Virus record (IMG/VR): IMGVR_UViG_3300006752_000091
Coordinates: 1-35,204 of that record
Length of the DNA stretch: 35,204 nucleotides
Strand: one strand, 5' to 3'
From: a virus
A program made the position numbers and the translations under genes. The notes beneath the pieces are model-generated. The model had not been told where the DNA came from. It did no database searches and was given only the letters and a program-made list of their open reading frames with translations. Shown here one piece after another: positions 1 through 8,271 of this stretch (the first letter of the stretch is position 1; the number at the start of each line of letters is the position of its first letter).

Positions 1-509
1 ACATTATCGACATGAAGCACATCATTCCCTATACAAAATAAAATACGATTTACATTGAAACCTTTTGCTTTGTTTATGAGACCACTTACACCTAATAGCA
101 CTCTTTCTATTGCTACATCCATGTTATACTCTTCGCCTGTTTCCTCTTTATTTGCGTACTTGCCAATGTGAATGTCAGCAGGGTTTATAACTAATAGATG
201 GTCTCCCCCTTTATACTTGATTTTAGGGTACTTAGGGGCATTATCTTCTATAAGTTGTAGTACATTATCAAAAACACTCTTCTCGTCTACAGAGCCAGTT
301 TTTGTAACAACACTAAAACGTAATTCACCAGACATATTTTGCCAATGTTTTACAGAAACGACATCATTTTTGTCAATCCCTCTTTCAGCAAGGTGTTTGT
401 CTAGTGCAGAGTTGTGTGTAAGGTTATAATTAAGGTTATCTAAATCACCAGCTCTATGCTTGTATATTAAATCAACCTCTTCATCGTTTAATCTTAATCT
501 TTTTCCCAT
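1..509 (-). CDS. Metallophosphoesterase-like protein, C-terminus cut by window edge
   Basis: About 169 codons are visible from an ATG at 509 and the frame stays open to the window edge, so the C-terminus is missing. Residues around 110-170 read like a calcineurin-like phosphoesterase core: an Asp-x-His pair in 'NPADIHIGKY', then 'FCIGNDVLHVDN', which matches the GN(D/H) metal-binding motif followed by a His. The first ~100 residues look like an added N-terminal domain with an HTH-like start ('LNDEEVDLIYKHRAG'). In this family the fold coordinates two metals and cleaves phosphodiesters; in phages it may process DNA or nucleotides. It is the last visible gene of late operon C, downstream of the lysis genes, and its start overlaps the preceding small gene by 16 bases. 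The family assignment rests on motifs only. Confidence 0.62.
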   Translation of the reverse strand, partial: MGKRLRLNDEEVDLIYKHRAGDLDNLNYNLTHNSALDKHLAERGIDKNDVVSVKHWQNMSGELRFSVVTKTGSVDEKSVFDNVLQLIEDNAPKYPKIKYKGGDHLLVINPADIHIGKYANKEETGEEYNMDVAIERVLLGVSGLINKAKGFNVNRILFCIGNDVLHVDN

Positions 510-631
510 ATTCCATAGATTTTACACCCTTTGACCTCTTTTATAAGAACTTTAGTATATTCTTTTTGGTCTTTTTCTGATGGTTTCAGATATTTTGGGT
601 TTTTTGAATTTAATTTTCTTTTTTTAGGCAT
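494..631 (-). CDS. Small basic protein, 45 aa
   Basis: An ATG at 631 opens a 45-codon frame ending in TAA at 494-496. The product is very Lys-rich (starts MPKKRKLNSKNPKYLKPSEK) with one Cys and a C-terminal 'GIWEKD'. It fills the space between the holin-like gene (9-base gap) and the metallophosphoesterase-like gene, whose start it overlaps by 16 bases, as expected for a translationally coupled operon member. No family is recognised. The tight packing and same-strand overlap are the main support for it being real. Confidence 0.5.
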   Translation of the reverse strand: MPKKRKLNSKNPKYLKPSEKDQKEYTKVLIKEVKGCKIYGIWEKD

Positions 632-640
632 GAGCCAAAC

Positions 641-1039
641 TTATTTAGATTTTTTAACCTTTTCGTAAGACCTTCCTCCAAAATATGAACCAATGACTGT
701 TAATAAAGTCAATTTTATTAGTTCAATCCATGAGTTTTCTACCTTAAATGCTAAAACTCCAGCATCTATGAAAATTAATAGCATTGTGCATAAAACGATA
801 AATATAAGTATAATTGGTCGTACATTTTTACTCAACCAAGAGTCGCTATTCATGTCAGAAACCCATCTTTGGGTTACTTGTTTTTGCATTTCTGCTTCGT
901 GAGCCATAAAAAGCTCTTTTATTTTTTGCTCTGCCTGTAACTTTTCTTCTTGTGTTGTCGTAAGATTATCTATAACCCCACCAACTTCTTTGACAAGTTC
1001 AGAAGTTCCACTAGAAAATATTTTTGATAGTATACCCAT
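641..1039 (-). CDS. Holin-like membrane protein
   Basis: A 132-aa protein with an N-terminal amphipathic stretch (residues ~1-60, with 'LVKEVGGVIDNLTTTQEEK') followed by two clear hydrophobic segments at about 73-98 ('PIILIFIVLCTMLLIFIDAG') and 104-120 ('IKLTLLTVIGSYFGGRSYEK'), ending in a basic tail. This layout matches the 'holin of 3TMs' family known from gene transfer agents and many phages. These proteins permeabilise the inner membrane at lysis. Its ATG overlaps the TAA of the upstream small membrane gene (TAATG), so translation is probably coupled. It sits with two more tiny membrane proteins and a putative lysin, as expected for a lysis cassette. Confidence 0.68.
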   Translation of the reverse strand: MGILSKIFSSGTSELVKEVGGVIDNLTTTQEEKLQAEQKIKELFMAHEAEMQKQVTQRWVSDMNSDSWLSKNVRPIILIFIVLCTMLLIFIDAGVLAFKVENSWIELIKLTLLTVIGSYFGGRSYEKVKKSK

Positions 1040-1266
1040 TACCTATGATGTTTACAATTTTTATATGTAGCTAAATCTTTTTCTAGCTCCACAATTCTAT
1101 CTTCACACTCGTTAATTATCTTTATCTTCTTTTCTAGCCTTTGTTCTAATACGCTTATGTCTTCTCCTAGTTGCCCTATTTGACTGTATGCAATACCCAT
1201 AGTAAAGATAATACCTATTATCCATATAATGTTACCTATGTTTATTGTTAAGTCCTTTTGTATCAC
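1039..1266 (-). CDS. Small membrane-anchored coiled-coil protein (possible spanin-like)
   Basis: A 75-aa protein: one N-terminal transmembrane segment (residues ~9-28, 'IGNIIWIIGIIFTMGIAYSQ'), then a charged coiled coil (~30-68). The topology (N-in anchor, periplasmic coil) resembles i-spanins such as Rz, but no partner lipoprotein was seen and size is at the low end. No ATG is available before residue 23; the frame starts with GTG at 1266, overlapping the upstream TGA (GTGA, 4-base overlap). Its C-terminal TAA overlaps the holin-like ATG. A lysis role is inferred from neighbours. Confidence 0.5.
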   Translation of the reverse strand: MIQKDLTINIGNIIWIIGIIFTMGIAYSQIGQLGEDISVLEQRLEKKIKIINECEDRIVELEKDLATYKNCKHHR

Positions 1267-1508
1267 CCTAGAAACATCTTAACTATTAGACCAACCAATG
1301 CAACATAGATTACCCAAAGGGATTTACTCATGACTTTTCTAGTAGACGTATTACGATTTACTCTAGCTACTACACCCAAATCAGGGTCTAATACTTTTTC
1401 TGTGAGCATATCTAATTTAGCTACCACCTTGTCTAATTTATCCTCCATAGAGTCTATTCTTTGTTCCATTAATGCTACTTCCTTTATAATGTCCTTATTA
1501 GTTGCCAT
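1263..1508 (-). CDS. XhlA-like small protein with C-terminal membrane anchor
   Basis: An 81-aa protein with an N-terminal coiled coil (residues ~5-45, heptads 'VALMEQRIDSMEDKLDKVVA') and a C-terminal hydrophobic segment (~63-80). This is the architecture of haemolysin XhlA-type phage proteins, which associate with holins at the membrane. It lies between the DUF5675 gene, with which it shares the base at 1508, and another small membrane protein, overlapping the latter by 4 bases. The lysis-cassette role is inferred from architecture and position; sequence identity to XhlA was not tested. Confidence 0.5.
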   Translation of the reverse strand: MATNKDIIKEVALMEQRIDSMEDKLDKVVAKLDMLTEKVLDPDLGVVARVNRNTSTRKVMSKSLWVIYVALVGLIVKMFLG

Positions 1509-1984
1509 TATTTTACTTTATCAAAATCTATATATTCTATTGTTACTTCATTTCCTTTCTCTAGCTCTTTCGCAATATCTGGATATACTCTTTTATACGC
1601 ATTAGTGGACTTTCCAATGAAGCCATCTTTGATGATTTTATTGTTCTCTTGTGAATCACCCAAAAGAAGGCATCCAGCAGTATGAGAATCATCGTTACCA
1701 CAATGGATAAGTATGTATTCAAAACCTGGTACATTACATACTTCCAACATACCTTTATGGATTGTAGGAAATCTTTTTTTATACTTCGCATCAAATCCAC
1801 CTTCATTTCTAAATTGTATTTTATATGTACCAGCAGGTATTCTTGTTTCTCCTTTGACCTTTAAAACTCTATGTTCATCTTCTAAGGTATACGCCATAAA
1901 CAATAAGCCTATGTCGCTATCTTCAAAAAGCAAACCATTTGTACAGTCTGCCTGACTACTAAACCTTAGAACCTTGAGTTTCAT
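1508..1984 (-). CDS. DUF5675 family protein, putative peptidoglycan-active lysin
   Basis: A 158-aa protein recognisable as DUF5675 by its N-terminal 'TNGLLFEDSDIGLLFMAYTL', then 'RIPAGTYKI' near residue 50, and the core 'IHCGNDDSHTAGCLLLGDS' at ~92-110. The His-x-Gly-Asn ... Gly-Cys arrangement resembles the catalytic HxGT...S(H)GC signature of YkuD-type L,D-transpeptidases. The family has no settled function in my knowledge. Because it heads the small-membrane-protein cassette and no classical endolysin is visible in the window, a role in cell-wall cleavage is a reasonable inference. Its ATG overlaps the TAG of the upstream virion gene. Confidence 0.72.
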   Translation of the reverse strand: MKLKVLRFSSQADCTNGLLFEDSDIGLLFMAYTLEDEHRVLKVKGETRIPAGTYKIQFRNEGGFDAKYKKRFPTIHKGMLEVCNVPGFEYILIHCGNDDSHTAGCLLLGDSQENNKIIKDGFIGKSTNAYKRVYPDIAKELEKGNEVTIEYIDFDKVK

Positions 1985-2433
1985 TAGATAGACGCTACAA
2001 ATACTTCTACATCACAAGCTGCTACACTTGCTTCAGCAGACATTACAAAAGTTGAGTTATGAGAAACTGCTCCTTGTGCTATATCAGCATTGTCAGCATC
2101 AAAACTTGCACCACCCATGATGAAAGATTTACCTGCTTCTAATTTGATTACCATAGCATCTGTTCCAAATACTTTTAGGTTTACAAAGTTAGTGTCATCT
2201 AAATTTGTAACTCTAATATATTTTACGTTTGCAGCCACTAAAGAACCTTGTCCTGTAGAACCTAATTCTACTATAGGAGTAAATGCAGAAATTGGAACTT
2301 CTACTACTCTGCTATAAACCTCATCAATATCAGCTATTGTTAAGGTGTTTGTGTTACCATAAGACTGACCATTCAATGTTACATTGTCAGTCAATGTTAC
2401 AGTTAAATTTGCGTTTGTTACTGTTGTTGCCAT
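1984..2433 (-). CDS. Putative virion/appendage protein, 149 aa
   Basis: A Thr/Ala/Val-rich, probably all-beta protein without Lys/Arg clusters or signal peptide. The middle ('AANVKYIRVTNLDDTNFVNLKVFGTDAMVIKLEAGKS' region, ~65-105) and the C-terminal 'AAC DVEVFVASI' resemble small structural proteins often found beside phage fibres, perhaps a decoration or fibre-tip protein. It follows the fibre cluster and precedes the putative lysin. No family is assigned with certainty. Confidence 0.5.
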   Translation of the reverse strand: MATTVTNANLTVTLTDNVTLNGQSYGNTNTLTIADIDEVYSRVVEVPISAFTPIVELGSTGQGSLVAANVKYIRVTNLDDTNFVNLKVFGTDAMVIKLEAGKSFIMGGASFDADNADIAQGAVSHNSTFVMSAEASVAACDVEVFVASI

Positions 2434-2464
2434 TTATTTATTTTTTAAAAAATTATTTATTATT

Positions 2465-2860
2465 TTATGCTACTTTTACTATACCCCTATCATTATACAA
2501 AGTCCCTCTTGCACCAGCTCTTGTTGGCATATTAGCTAAGTTACTTAATATAGATGTTTGTGCAGAAGTTAAACCAGTCTTAGCAGTATTAGCTGTTATC
2601 GCACTTGCTTGTGCTTCAGTAATACTTGTAATTTCTGCCTGAATATATCTTCTTAACTCTTCTATATCTTCAGAAAGCTGTTGTATAGCATATAAAGCAG
2701 GAGCTAAGTTCTCAAACATACCTTCATCAAGTATGTGGTCTCCATTATTAAACTTAGTTCTAATTTCAGTTTCAGTAGAGGTGTCTATTGTTTTAGAATC
2801 TCTATCTTCTCCTGTATTCTTATTAAATATATCCGATGATTTTCTTTCTCCTAGTGCCAT
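2465..2860 (-). CDS. Small fibre-like protein with ANTAK repeat
   Basis: The ATG at 2860 lies 2 bases after the upstream stop and gives 131 aa; a TTG further upstream would overlap the previous gene and is not needed. Residues ~65-115 contain 'SITEAQASAITANTAKTGLT', the same repeat as in the long fibre protein at 3735-5447, expected to form a trimeric coiled coil. The Asp/Glu-rich N-terminus ('NTGEDRDSKTIDTSTETE') is probably flexible or an attachment point. The likely role is a short tail-fibre or fibre-associated subunit. Confidence 0.55.
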   Translation of the reverse strand: MALGERKSSDIFNKNTGEDRDSKTIDTSTETEIRTKFNNGDHILDEGMFENLAPALYAIQQLSEDIEELRRYIQAEITSITEAQASAITANTAKTGLTSAQTSILSNLANMPTRAGARGTLYNDRGIVKVA

Positions 2861-2862
2861 AA

Positions 2863-3714
2863 TTATATTGTGTATTCCCAAACAAGAGTAACATTTACAT
2901 TTGCCACTCCTGAAGATGATTTTATTATAGAAACGCCTATTACGTTTCCTTCGCTAAAAGTTGCATTGCTAAAGTTAGCAGTTCTACTAGTTTGTGCAAC
3001 ACTTAAATTAATTCCTGTAACCTCTTCAGTTGGTGTAGAGCCAAAGCCTACTGCTGTATTGGTTATTTTATGAAATTGTAATTTACAGTTTGAACCAATG
3101 TTTCCTGATGACCTAACAATAGCTTTTAACAATCTACCAGTATAAGGAGCTAATGTCCTTGTATAGTAAATTGTTGGATTACTAGATTCATTTAGATTAT
3201 TAAAAGGAACGAAAAAGTCTGCTGTTGTACTAGAACTATTCATATAAAATGCGTGGTCGCTAGTAGAAATCTGCTTTACCTTTCTTGCATCTACAGAGTT
3301 ATCAGGATTAAAAAACACTTGACTTTCTGATAAAAGAAAACCAATTACTCTGGCATTATCTCCTAATCCTGTTGGTGCTTCCATAGTAAATAAACCACTA
3401 TCACTTAAATATACAGGGTCTCCTATACCACTAAGTGTTTGACCAATAGTAACAACCCCCCTCAAGAGCATTCCGTCTTGAGTGGAGCTTGTTCCTAGTG
3501 CCACAGCTAGTAGACCATCGTGTCTACCAGCTACATCTTGGTCGGCAGAAACCCATATAGGACTATTTCCACTTACAATTAAAGGTGTATAAATACGACC
3601 AGCAGTTGTAGTTGTTGTTGTTCCTAAAAATGTAACATCGCCATCGTGAGTACCTGCTGAACCTCCTGGTACTGCAAATACTTTAGCGTTACTTTTTTCA
3701 TAAGGTCTTGCCAT
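2863..3714 (-). CDS. Virion protein, probably tail appendage, 283 aa
   Basis: The N-terminal ~130 residues contain 'TYTPL..' type beta strands and 'VTIGQTLSGIGDPVYLSDSG', a motif common in phage decoration (DUF2190-like) and appendage proteins. The C-terminal half (~150-283) is a Ser/Thr/Asn-rich beta domain ending in 'VNVTLVWEYTI'. It sits between the long fibre gene and the small ANTAK-repeat gene in the fibre cluster. A structural role is well supported by composition and position; a precise role (decoration, fibre tip, spike) cannot be given from sequence alone. Confidence 0.55.
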   Translation of the reverse strand: MARPYEKSNAKVFAVPGGSAGTHDGDVTFLGTTTTTTAGRIYTPLIVSGNSPIWVSADQDVAGRHDGLLAVALGTSSTQDGMLLRGVVTIGQTLSGIGDPVYLSDSGLFTMEAPTGLGDNARVIGFLLSESQVFFNPDNSVDARKVKQISTSDHAFYMNSSSTTADFFVPFNNLNESSNPTIYYTRTLAPYTGRLLKAIVRSSGNIGSNCKLQFHKITNTAVGFGSTPTEEVTGINLSVAQTSRTANFSNATFSEGNVIGVSIIKSSSGVANVNVTLVWEYTI

Positions 3715-3734
3715 AATAGTTTATTAATTTATTA

Positions 3735-5447
3735 TTATCCTACTTTAGATACTAAAACTGAAATATCATCAGTTGCTGGAGCATCGTTAAAGCCAATAGT
3801 AATTTGGTTATTTGAATTTCTTACAACTTCTGCATAAACAGTCTCATAGGTACTTGCATCATACATTTGTACAATAACATTTCTTGTTCCTAAGTTATGA
3901 GTTACAGCAATACTTGTTGATGAGCCATCACCAATTTTTGCTTGATATGTTCTTGCAGCTAGGTGTGCAGGAGTTACATATCTAGTTGTATCAGTACCAG
4001 CAGCAGCTTCTGTGTTAGTTGCTCTCTCTACAATACCAGCAGTAGTTGTACTTGCAGCAACCTCATCACCTGTGTTAGTTCCACTTTGACCACTTAAATA
4101 AGCCTGGTCAATAGCAGTACCATTCCATACACCTGTTCCAATAGTACCTACAGTTACTATAGAGCTACTACCTGCAACAGGAGATTTACCTGCTAAAGCA
4201 GAAGTAATTGTACCAGCATAGTTTGCATCATCATTGATGGCAGCAGCAATCTCGTTTAGAGTATCTAATGCTCCTGGAGCTCCACCAATTAAATCACCAA
4301 TCTCTGTTTGTACATATGCAGTAGTTGCAATTTGTGTAGTATTGGTGTTAGCAGCAGCAGTAGGTGCTGTTGGAGTACCTGTTAATGCAGGACTAGCTTT
4401 AGGTGCAGCAGCTTGTAATGTATCATACATCTCATCTGTCATTACACCCCAATTAGTTGTGTTTGCAGCAGGAAGAGAAGCATTATTACCATCAGATGAT
4501 GTTACTGTAAAACTAGTTGAATTTGTAATAACACCTAAATCGGTGTCTACGTTTGTCTCTTTAGCTGTGTTAGCTTGTATAGCACTTGCCTGACCAGCAG
4601 TAATTCCTGTCTTAGCATTGTTAGTTGCAATATTAGACTCCATAGTGTCTAAATCAACAGCTTGTGTTACAGATATATGACCTACTTTAGTAGCATCAGC
4701 ACTTGGATAAGAGTTCTTTGCTGTGTTAGCAGCTACAGCCGAAGCATCTGTATAAGATATTTTAGAGTTGTTAGTAGCTATGTTAGACTCCATAGTATCT
4801 AAGTCTACAGCCTGACTAACAGAAATGTGTCCTAACTTAGTTTGCTCTCCACTAGTAATACCTGTTTTTGCAGTGTTAGCTTGAATTGCATCGAACATTT
4901 CATCAGTCATAACACCCCAGTTGTCTGTATCAGCAGCAGGTAAACTTGCGTTTGTACCATCACTAGAATTTACTACTAATGATGTGCCACTTTGTGTAAC
5001 AGATAGATTGGTGCTTACGTTGCTTACTTTAGCATTGTTTGCTGTAATATCACTTGCTTGTTGTGTTGTTATTCCAACTTTAGCAGTGTTGGCTGTAATA
5101 GCGTTAGCTTGTGCTGTAGTAATACCAGTCTTTGCTGTGTTAGCACTAATTGCACTAATTGTAGAACTATCAAGGTTTACAGTAGCTGCACCAGATGAGC
5201 CACCTGAAACATCAATGTTGTTACCACCAATAACTTCAGTAATATCACCAACTGCTGATGATAAAGTTACCCAACTACCTCCGTTATAAAACTTTAGTAA
5301 GTTTAGTGATGTGTTATAATATATTTGCCCTTCAACACCTGAAGGGTCTGCTGCTAAGTGCTGAATTTTAAAATTCTGCAACTCATGGTCGTTTAAATCT
5401 ATGTTTCCATGTACATCTAAATCGACTAAAAATTTAATTTCTGCCAT
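3735..5447 (-). CDS. Long tail fibre protein
   Basis: A 570-aa repetitive protein. Order: N-terminal attachment region ('FLVDLDVHGNIDLNDHELQN', ~5-60, including 'GQIYYNTSLNLLKFYNGGSW', typical of phage fibre heads); many 'AxxANTAKxGIT' repeats (~100-310), interrupted by duplicated blocks 'NWGVMTDEM' and 'SVxQAVDLDTMESNIATNN'; a 'ASPALTGTPTAPTAAANTN' segment (~350) well known from Stf-type side tail fibres; and a C-terminal domain with 'VTHNLGTRNVIVQMYDAST' (~515-570) likely to form the receptor-contacting or assembly tip. Repeats suggest a trimeric coiled-coil shaft. It belongs to the appendage cluster of late operon C. Confidence 0.8.
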   Translation of the reverse strand: MAEIKFLVDLDVHGNIDLNDHELQNFKIQHLAADPSGVEGQIYYNTSLNLLKFYNGGSWVTLSSAVGDITEVIGGNNIDVSGGSSGAATVNLDSSTISAISANTAKTGITTAQANAITANTAKVGITTQQASDITANNAKVSNVSTNLSVTQSGTSLVVNSSDGTNASLPAADTDNWGVMTDEMFDAIQANTAKTGITSGEQTKLGHISVSQAVDLDTMESNIATNNSKISYTDASAVAANTAKNSYPSADATKVGHISVTQAVDLDTMESNIATNNAKTGITAGQASAIQANTAKETNVDTDLGVITNSTSFTVTSSDGNNASLPAANTTNWGVMTDEMYDTLQAAAPKASPALTGTPTAPTAAANTNTTQIATTAYVQTEIGDLIGGAPGALDTLNEIAAAINDDANYAGTITSALAGKSPVAGSSSIVTVGTIGTGVWNGTAIDQAYLSGQSGTNTGDEVAASTTTAGIVERATNTEAAAGTDTTRYVTPAHLAARTYQAKIGDGSSTSIAVTHNLGTRNVIVQMYDASTYETVYAEVVRNSNNQITIGFNDAPATDDISVLVSKVG

Positions 5448-5466
5448 TTTTTTTATTTATTATTAA

Positions 5467-6234
5467 TTAATTAAAATACGCTTTCCCAGAGAAAGCTCCA
5501 CTAAAGGTTAGTGTTACCTGATTCAGCGAATCGTAATCAACTTGACCTTGAACTAATGTACCTGCCGAATCTACAACAGATACACTAGCATTTTTACCTA
5601 AATTATGTGTTACAACCCAAGTTGCACTAGCAACATTTTGATTATGCACATAGTTTTTATCGTTTACACCTGTGTTATTTAATATCGTAGAAAATGGAGT
5701 GAATCTTATGTTACCATTTGCATCGGTATGTAGCACTTCATTTGTAATTTCTACATCTGCGATACTAACACCAAATCCTGTTCCATTTTCTAGGGCAGGG
5801 GAGGCTGTAGTCAATCCTGTTACAGTTACTACCCCACTACTGTCTTTTGATGACACAAAGTCTGCGTGTGCGTCTAAAGCACCATGTAAAGCAGTTCCTA
5901 CCTCTATAGCTGTAGAGTTTATACCTGTATTGGTAACGTCTACTGCTATAACACCTCCATAACCAGCAGGAGTAGAAATAACATTTGTGTTTATGATTTG
6001 AAAATATACAGCATACTTAGTTTCATCATAACTATTATATATACATAAATATTGATGGTGTAAATTACCAGCAACATCTGCAATGGGAGTTATGGTTAGT
6101 GTGCTTGTATAGTTTGCTTTTACCCACTCAACTATACTTTGCCCATTCTTAGTGGACACTGTTCGTTTTCTAGCAGGAGCAAATCCTTTTGGATTATGTA
6201 TCTGGGAATCAGTTAAATTATTATGGTGCTTCAT
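5467..6234 (-). CDS. Fibre/appendage protein with THNLG tip domain
   Basis: 255 aa. The N-terminus 'MKHHNNLTDSQIHNPKGFA' is a motif I associate with tail-appendage proteins of Bacteroidota phages. The middle is a beta-rich domain with a 'GTALHGALDAHADFVSSKDS' segment. The C-terminal ~50 residues ('WVVTHNLGKNASVSVVDSAG' to 'GKAYFN') resemble the end of the long fibre protein next door, so the two appendages seem to share a tip module. Structural role likely; exact position on the virion unknown. Confidence 0.6.
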   Translation of the reverse strand: MKHHNNLTDSQIHNPKGFAPARKRTVSTKNGQSIVEWVKANYTSTLTITPIADVAGNLHHQYLCIYNSYDETKYAVYFQIINTNVISTPAGYGGVIAVDVTNTGINSTAIEVGTALHGALDAHADFVSSKDSSGVVTVTGLTTASPALENGTGFGVSIADVEITNEVLHTDANGNIRFTPFSTILNNTGVNDKNYVHNQNVASATWVVTHNLGKNASVSVVDSAGTLVQGQVDYDSLNQVTLTFSGAFSGKAYFN

Positions 6235-6238
6235 TTAT

Positions 6239-6718
6239 CTAGTATGTTATAATCCCATGTCTTTTACTTACATTTCCACCTTTTGTTTTGTTATCGCAGC
6301 CATCACATCCTTTCCATTCAGGATATAAAGTTGTATTATCATCTAAGTATTTCTCCATTTTTTTCTTGTACGTTTCAGCCTTTTTAAAGGTTTCTTGTCT
6401 CAAGTAATTTAACTTAGATGGGTCTACAGGACTTGTAAAGTCTGCTAAATTATCAACAACACCTTGTGATGTTGTATTATAAGTTATGTCTGGCAATATC
6501 TCAAATTTTACGCAAAATGCCAAATAATTTTTTATATAATCGTTTACTAATGTAACATAGCCACCAGCGACACAAGCATCATATAAATCTTCACCCAAAA
6601 AAGGCTTAACGTGATTTAACTCTGCTATCTCTATAAATGTGTCTTTAATCAAATGTGTATCAAAGTTTGCGTTTGTTATACACCTAGATATTACTTCTGA
6701 TTTAGTTATTAGTGGCAT
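6239..6718 (-). CDS. Head-tail connector/adaptor-like protein (DUF6712-like)
   Basis: 159 aa, largely helical, with 'KPFLGEDLYDACVAGGYVT' (~38-55), 'LRQETFKKAETYKKKMEKYL' (~105-125) and a Cys pair 'GCDGCD' near the C-terminus followed by a basic tail. The pattern (helical protein with a late aromatic/basic C-terminus directly after the portal gene) fits the head-completion/adaptor proteins of Bacteroidota phages that I know as DUF6712. It overlaps the end of the portal gene by 17 bases. Its role would be to join the portal ring to the tail. Confidence 0.5.
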   Translation of the reverse strand: MPLITKSEVISRCITNANFDTHLIKDTFIEIAELNHVKPFLGEDLYDACVAGGYVTLVNDYIKNYLAFCVKFEILPDITYNTTSQGVVDNLADFTSPVDPSKLNYLRQETFKKAETYKKKMEKYLDDNTTLYPEWKGCDGCDNKTKGGNVSKRHGIITY

Positions 6719-8024
6719 CTTCTTCGTTTATATCGTTATTATTTTCTTTTGCTTCATTTTGCTTTGACTTTGCCTTTTCCTCTAGCAACTCTTCCATTTG
6801 TATTTTACTAAGCTCTGGCAAATGAAATATTTCTCTACCTTCTTTTATAGATATAAATTCAGAAGGTGATATTGCTCCAAGTAATGACACTGGTGGTTTA
6901 GTATAAAATGTTAGGTCAGAGGCATTTATACCTCTTTCGGTTTTTAAAATCTTTTTTAATATCTTCAAGAACATCTGTTGAGGTTCTTTTATAACTGTAC
7001 TCATTGCTATATCATAAGCAGTAAGTATCTGTTGGTTATTGCCAAGCTGTCCAGCAACTTGTATTCCTGACAATGCAGGATTCCACCTGTGTGCCGAAAT
7101 TATATTATCATTGGTTATTCTCTGCAACTCCATAAACGAACCATCACTAGTGTCATTTATTATATTTACATTAGTTGCATCACCATCACCATTTTTAGCT
7201 ATAAATAATATCTTAGAATTATCACCAGCACCTGTTAGCTTTGCTACAGCGTCATCAATAAAGTCTTGTGCTTCATCTTCTCCCATGTCAGCATTTAACT
7301 CAACAATAGCACTAGGCATAAAACCATTTTTAAATCTAGTAAGGTTGTAAACACCTATTTGATTTGCTATTTTTATATGGTCTAAAGCAGCACAATAGTC
7401 TGGCATCCCATAATAATAATATGTGCTTTCGTAATCAGAAAAATGTATTATAGTTCTAAATATAGCACCACCATTTTCTTCTTTGTATTCTGGGTATTTT
7501 GGTATTTTTCGTAAATCATCTGGATATTGTCTTGCGTGTTCCCAATCAGGGTGCAACAATATATGCTTACCATCTTTATGAACCCTTGCAGTTGTTCCAT
7601 CTTGATGAAAAAAGTTTAAATAACCTCTTCCAATAACAACCTCCATATAACCATTACCTAGTTTCCAATAATCAGCAAAAACTTTTTTAGCAACATCATC
7701 CATAGATTCACCATAGATGTTTACATCTTCTAGTATGCCTTGTAAATTTTTATTACTAGTCCTAAGACCCTCTCCTACAGAAAATGTAGTTTTTGTGCTA
7801 AGTATAGCTCTATGCGTAGAAGCAGAACGTGAAAGTTCTGACAATTCTTGTGGAAATAAATTGTTAATGCCAAAAGGAATCCAATCATCCTGTAATTGTT
7901 TATACGGATGTGGTTCTTTTGGTGGTTCTTTAGATAAGTCTTTAGAAAAAGAATATCCTAATATCTTAGGACTCTTTTTTGTTTGACTTATACTTTCTAT
8001 ACTTTTCTTTCTTTTTCGGCTCAT
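6702..8024 (-). CDS. Portal protein
   Basis: 440 aa, in the size range of HK97-type portals. Recognisable regions: 'WIPFGINNLFPQELSELSRS' and 'RAILSTKTTFSVGEGL' (~48-85) in the N-terminal clip/wing region; 'KLGNGYMEVVIGRGYLNFFH' (~120-140); 'GMPDYCAALDHIKIANQIGV' (~207-226) and 'RFKNGFMPSAIVELN' (~231-245), the stem/crown helices; and an acidic Asn/Glu-rich tail. Portals form the dodecameric DNA gate of the capsid. The basic N-terminus (KRKK) overlaps the preceding small gene by 59 bases. Unusually, the portal lies downstream of the capsid gene rather than beside the terminase. Confidence 0.85.
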   Translation of the reverse strand: MSRKRKKSIESISQTKKSPKILGYSFSKDLSKEPPKEPHPYKQLQDDWIPFGINNLFPQELSELSRSASTHRAILSTKTTFSVGEGLRTSNKNLQGILEDVNIYGESMDDVAKKVFADYWKLGNGYMEVVIGRGYLNFFHQDGTTARVHKDGKHILLHPDWEHARQYPDDLRKIPKYPEYKEENGGAIFRTIIHFSDYESTYYYYGMPDYCAALDHIKIANQIGVYNLTRFKNGFMPSAIVELNADMGEDEAQDFIDDAVAKLTGAGDNSKILFIAKNGDGDATNVNIINDTSDGSFMELQRITNDNIISAHRWNPALSGIQVAGQLGNNQQILTAYDIAMSTVIKEPQQMFLKILKKILKTERGINASDLTFYTKPPVSLLGAISPSEFISIKEGREIFHLPELSKIQMEELLEEKAKSKQNEAKENNNDINEEDATNN

Positions 8025-8241
8025 TTATAATAACTTTTTCTGGTTGTATGATTTCATCTTCTATGACAACTTGTTCTTCATTTTCCAAAGTAACATAAGG
8101 TTTGCCTTGATTATATAAATGAGATAACACCTTGTTGCTTAGTTTAGAATCAAAAGACACTTCAAAAGCGTGTCCTACAACTACAACAGGGTCATTATCA
8201 TTAGAAACAAAATAATCTTTATTGAACTTAAATTTCATCAT
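7966..8241 (-). CDS. Hypothetical protein, 91 aa
   Basis: Starts with two consecutive in-frame ATGs (8241, 8238). The N-terminal ~55 residues may form a small beta domain ('VVVVGHAFEVSFDSK', 'KPYVTLENEEQVVIEDE'), and the C-terminus is a Lys-rich tail. It lies between the tail-tube-like and portal genes and overlaps the portal start by 59 bases in another frame. Similar short acidic/basic proteins precede portals in other Bacteroidota phages, but I cannot assign a function. Confidence 0.55.
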   Translation of the reverse strand: MMKFKFNKDYFVSNDNDPVVVVGHAFEVSFDSKLSNKVLSHLYNQGKPYVTLENEEQVVIEDEIIQPEKVIINEPKKKEKYRKYKSNKKES

Positions 8242-8271
8242 GATATAATATTTTTATGTAAATATATAAGA

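Noticed and set aside
4234-5289. Plus-strand frames rich in Ala/Val opposite the long fibre gene
   Set aside because: They mirror the ANTAK repeat coding on the minus strand; no start context or family.
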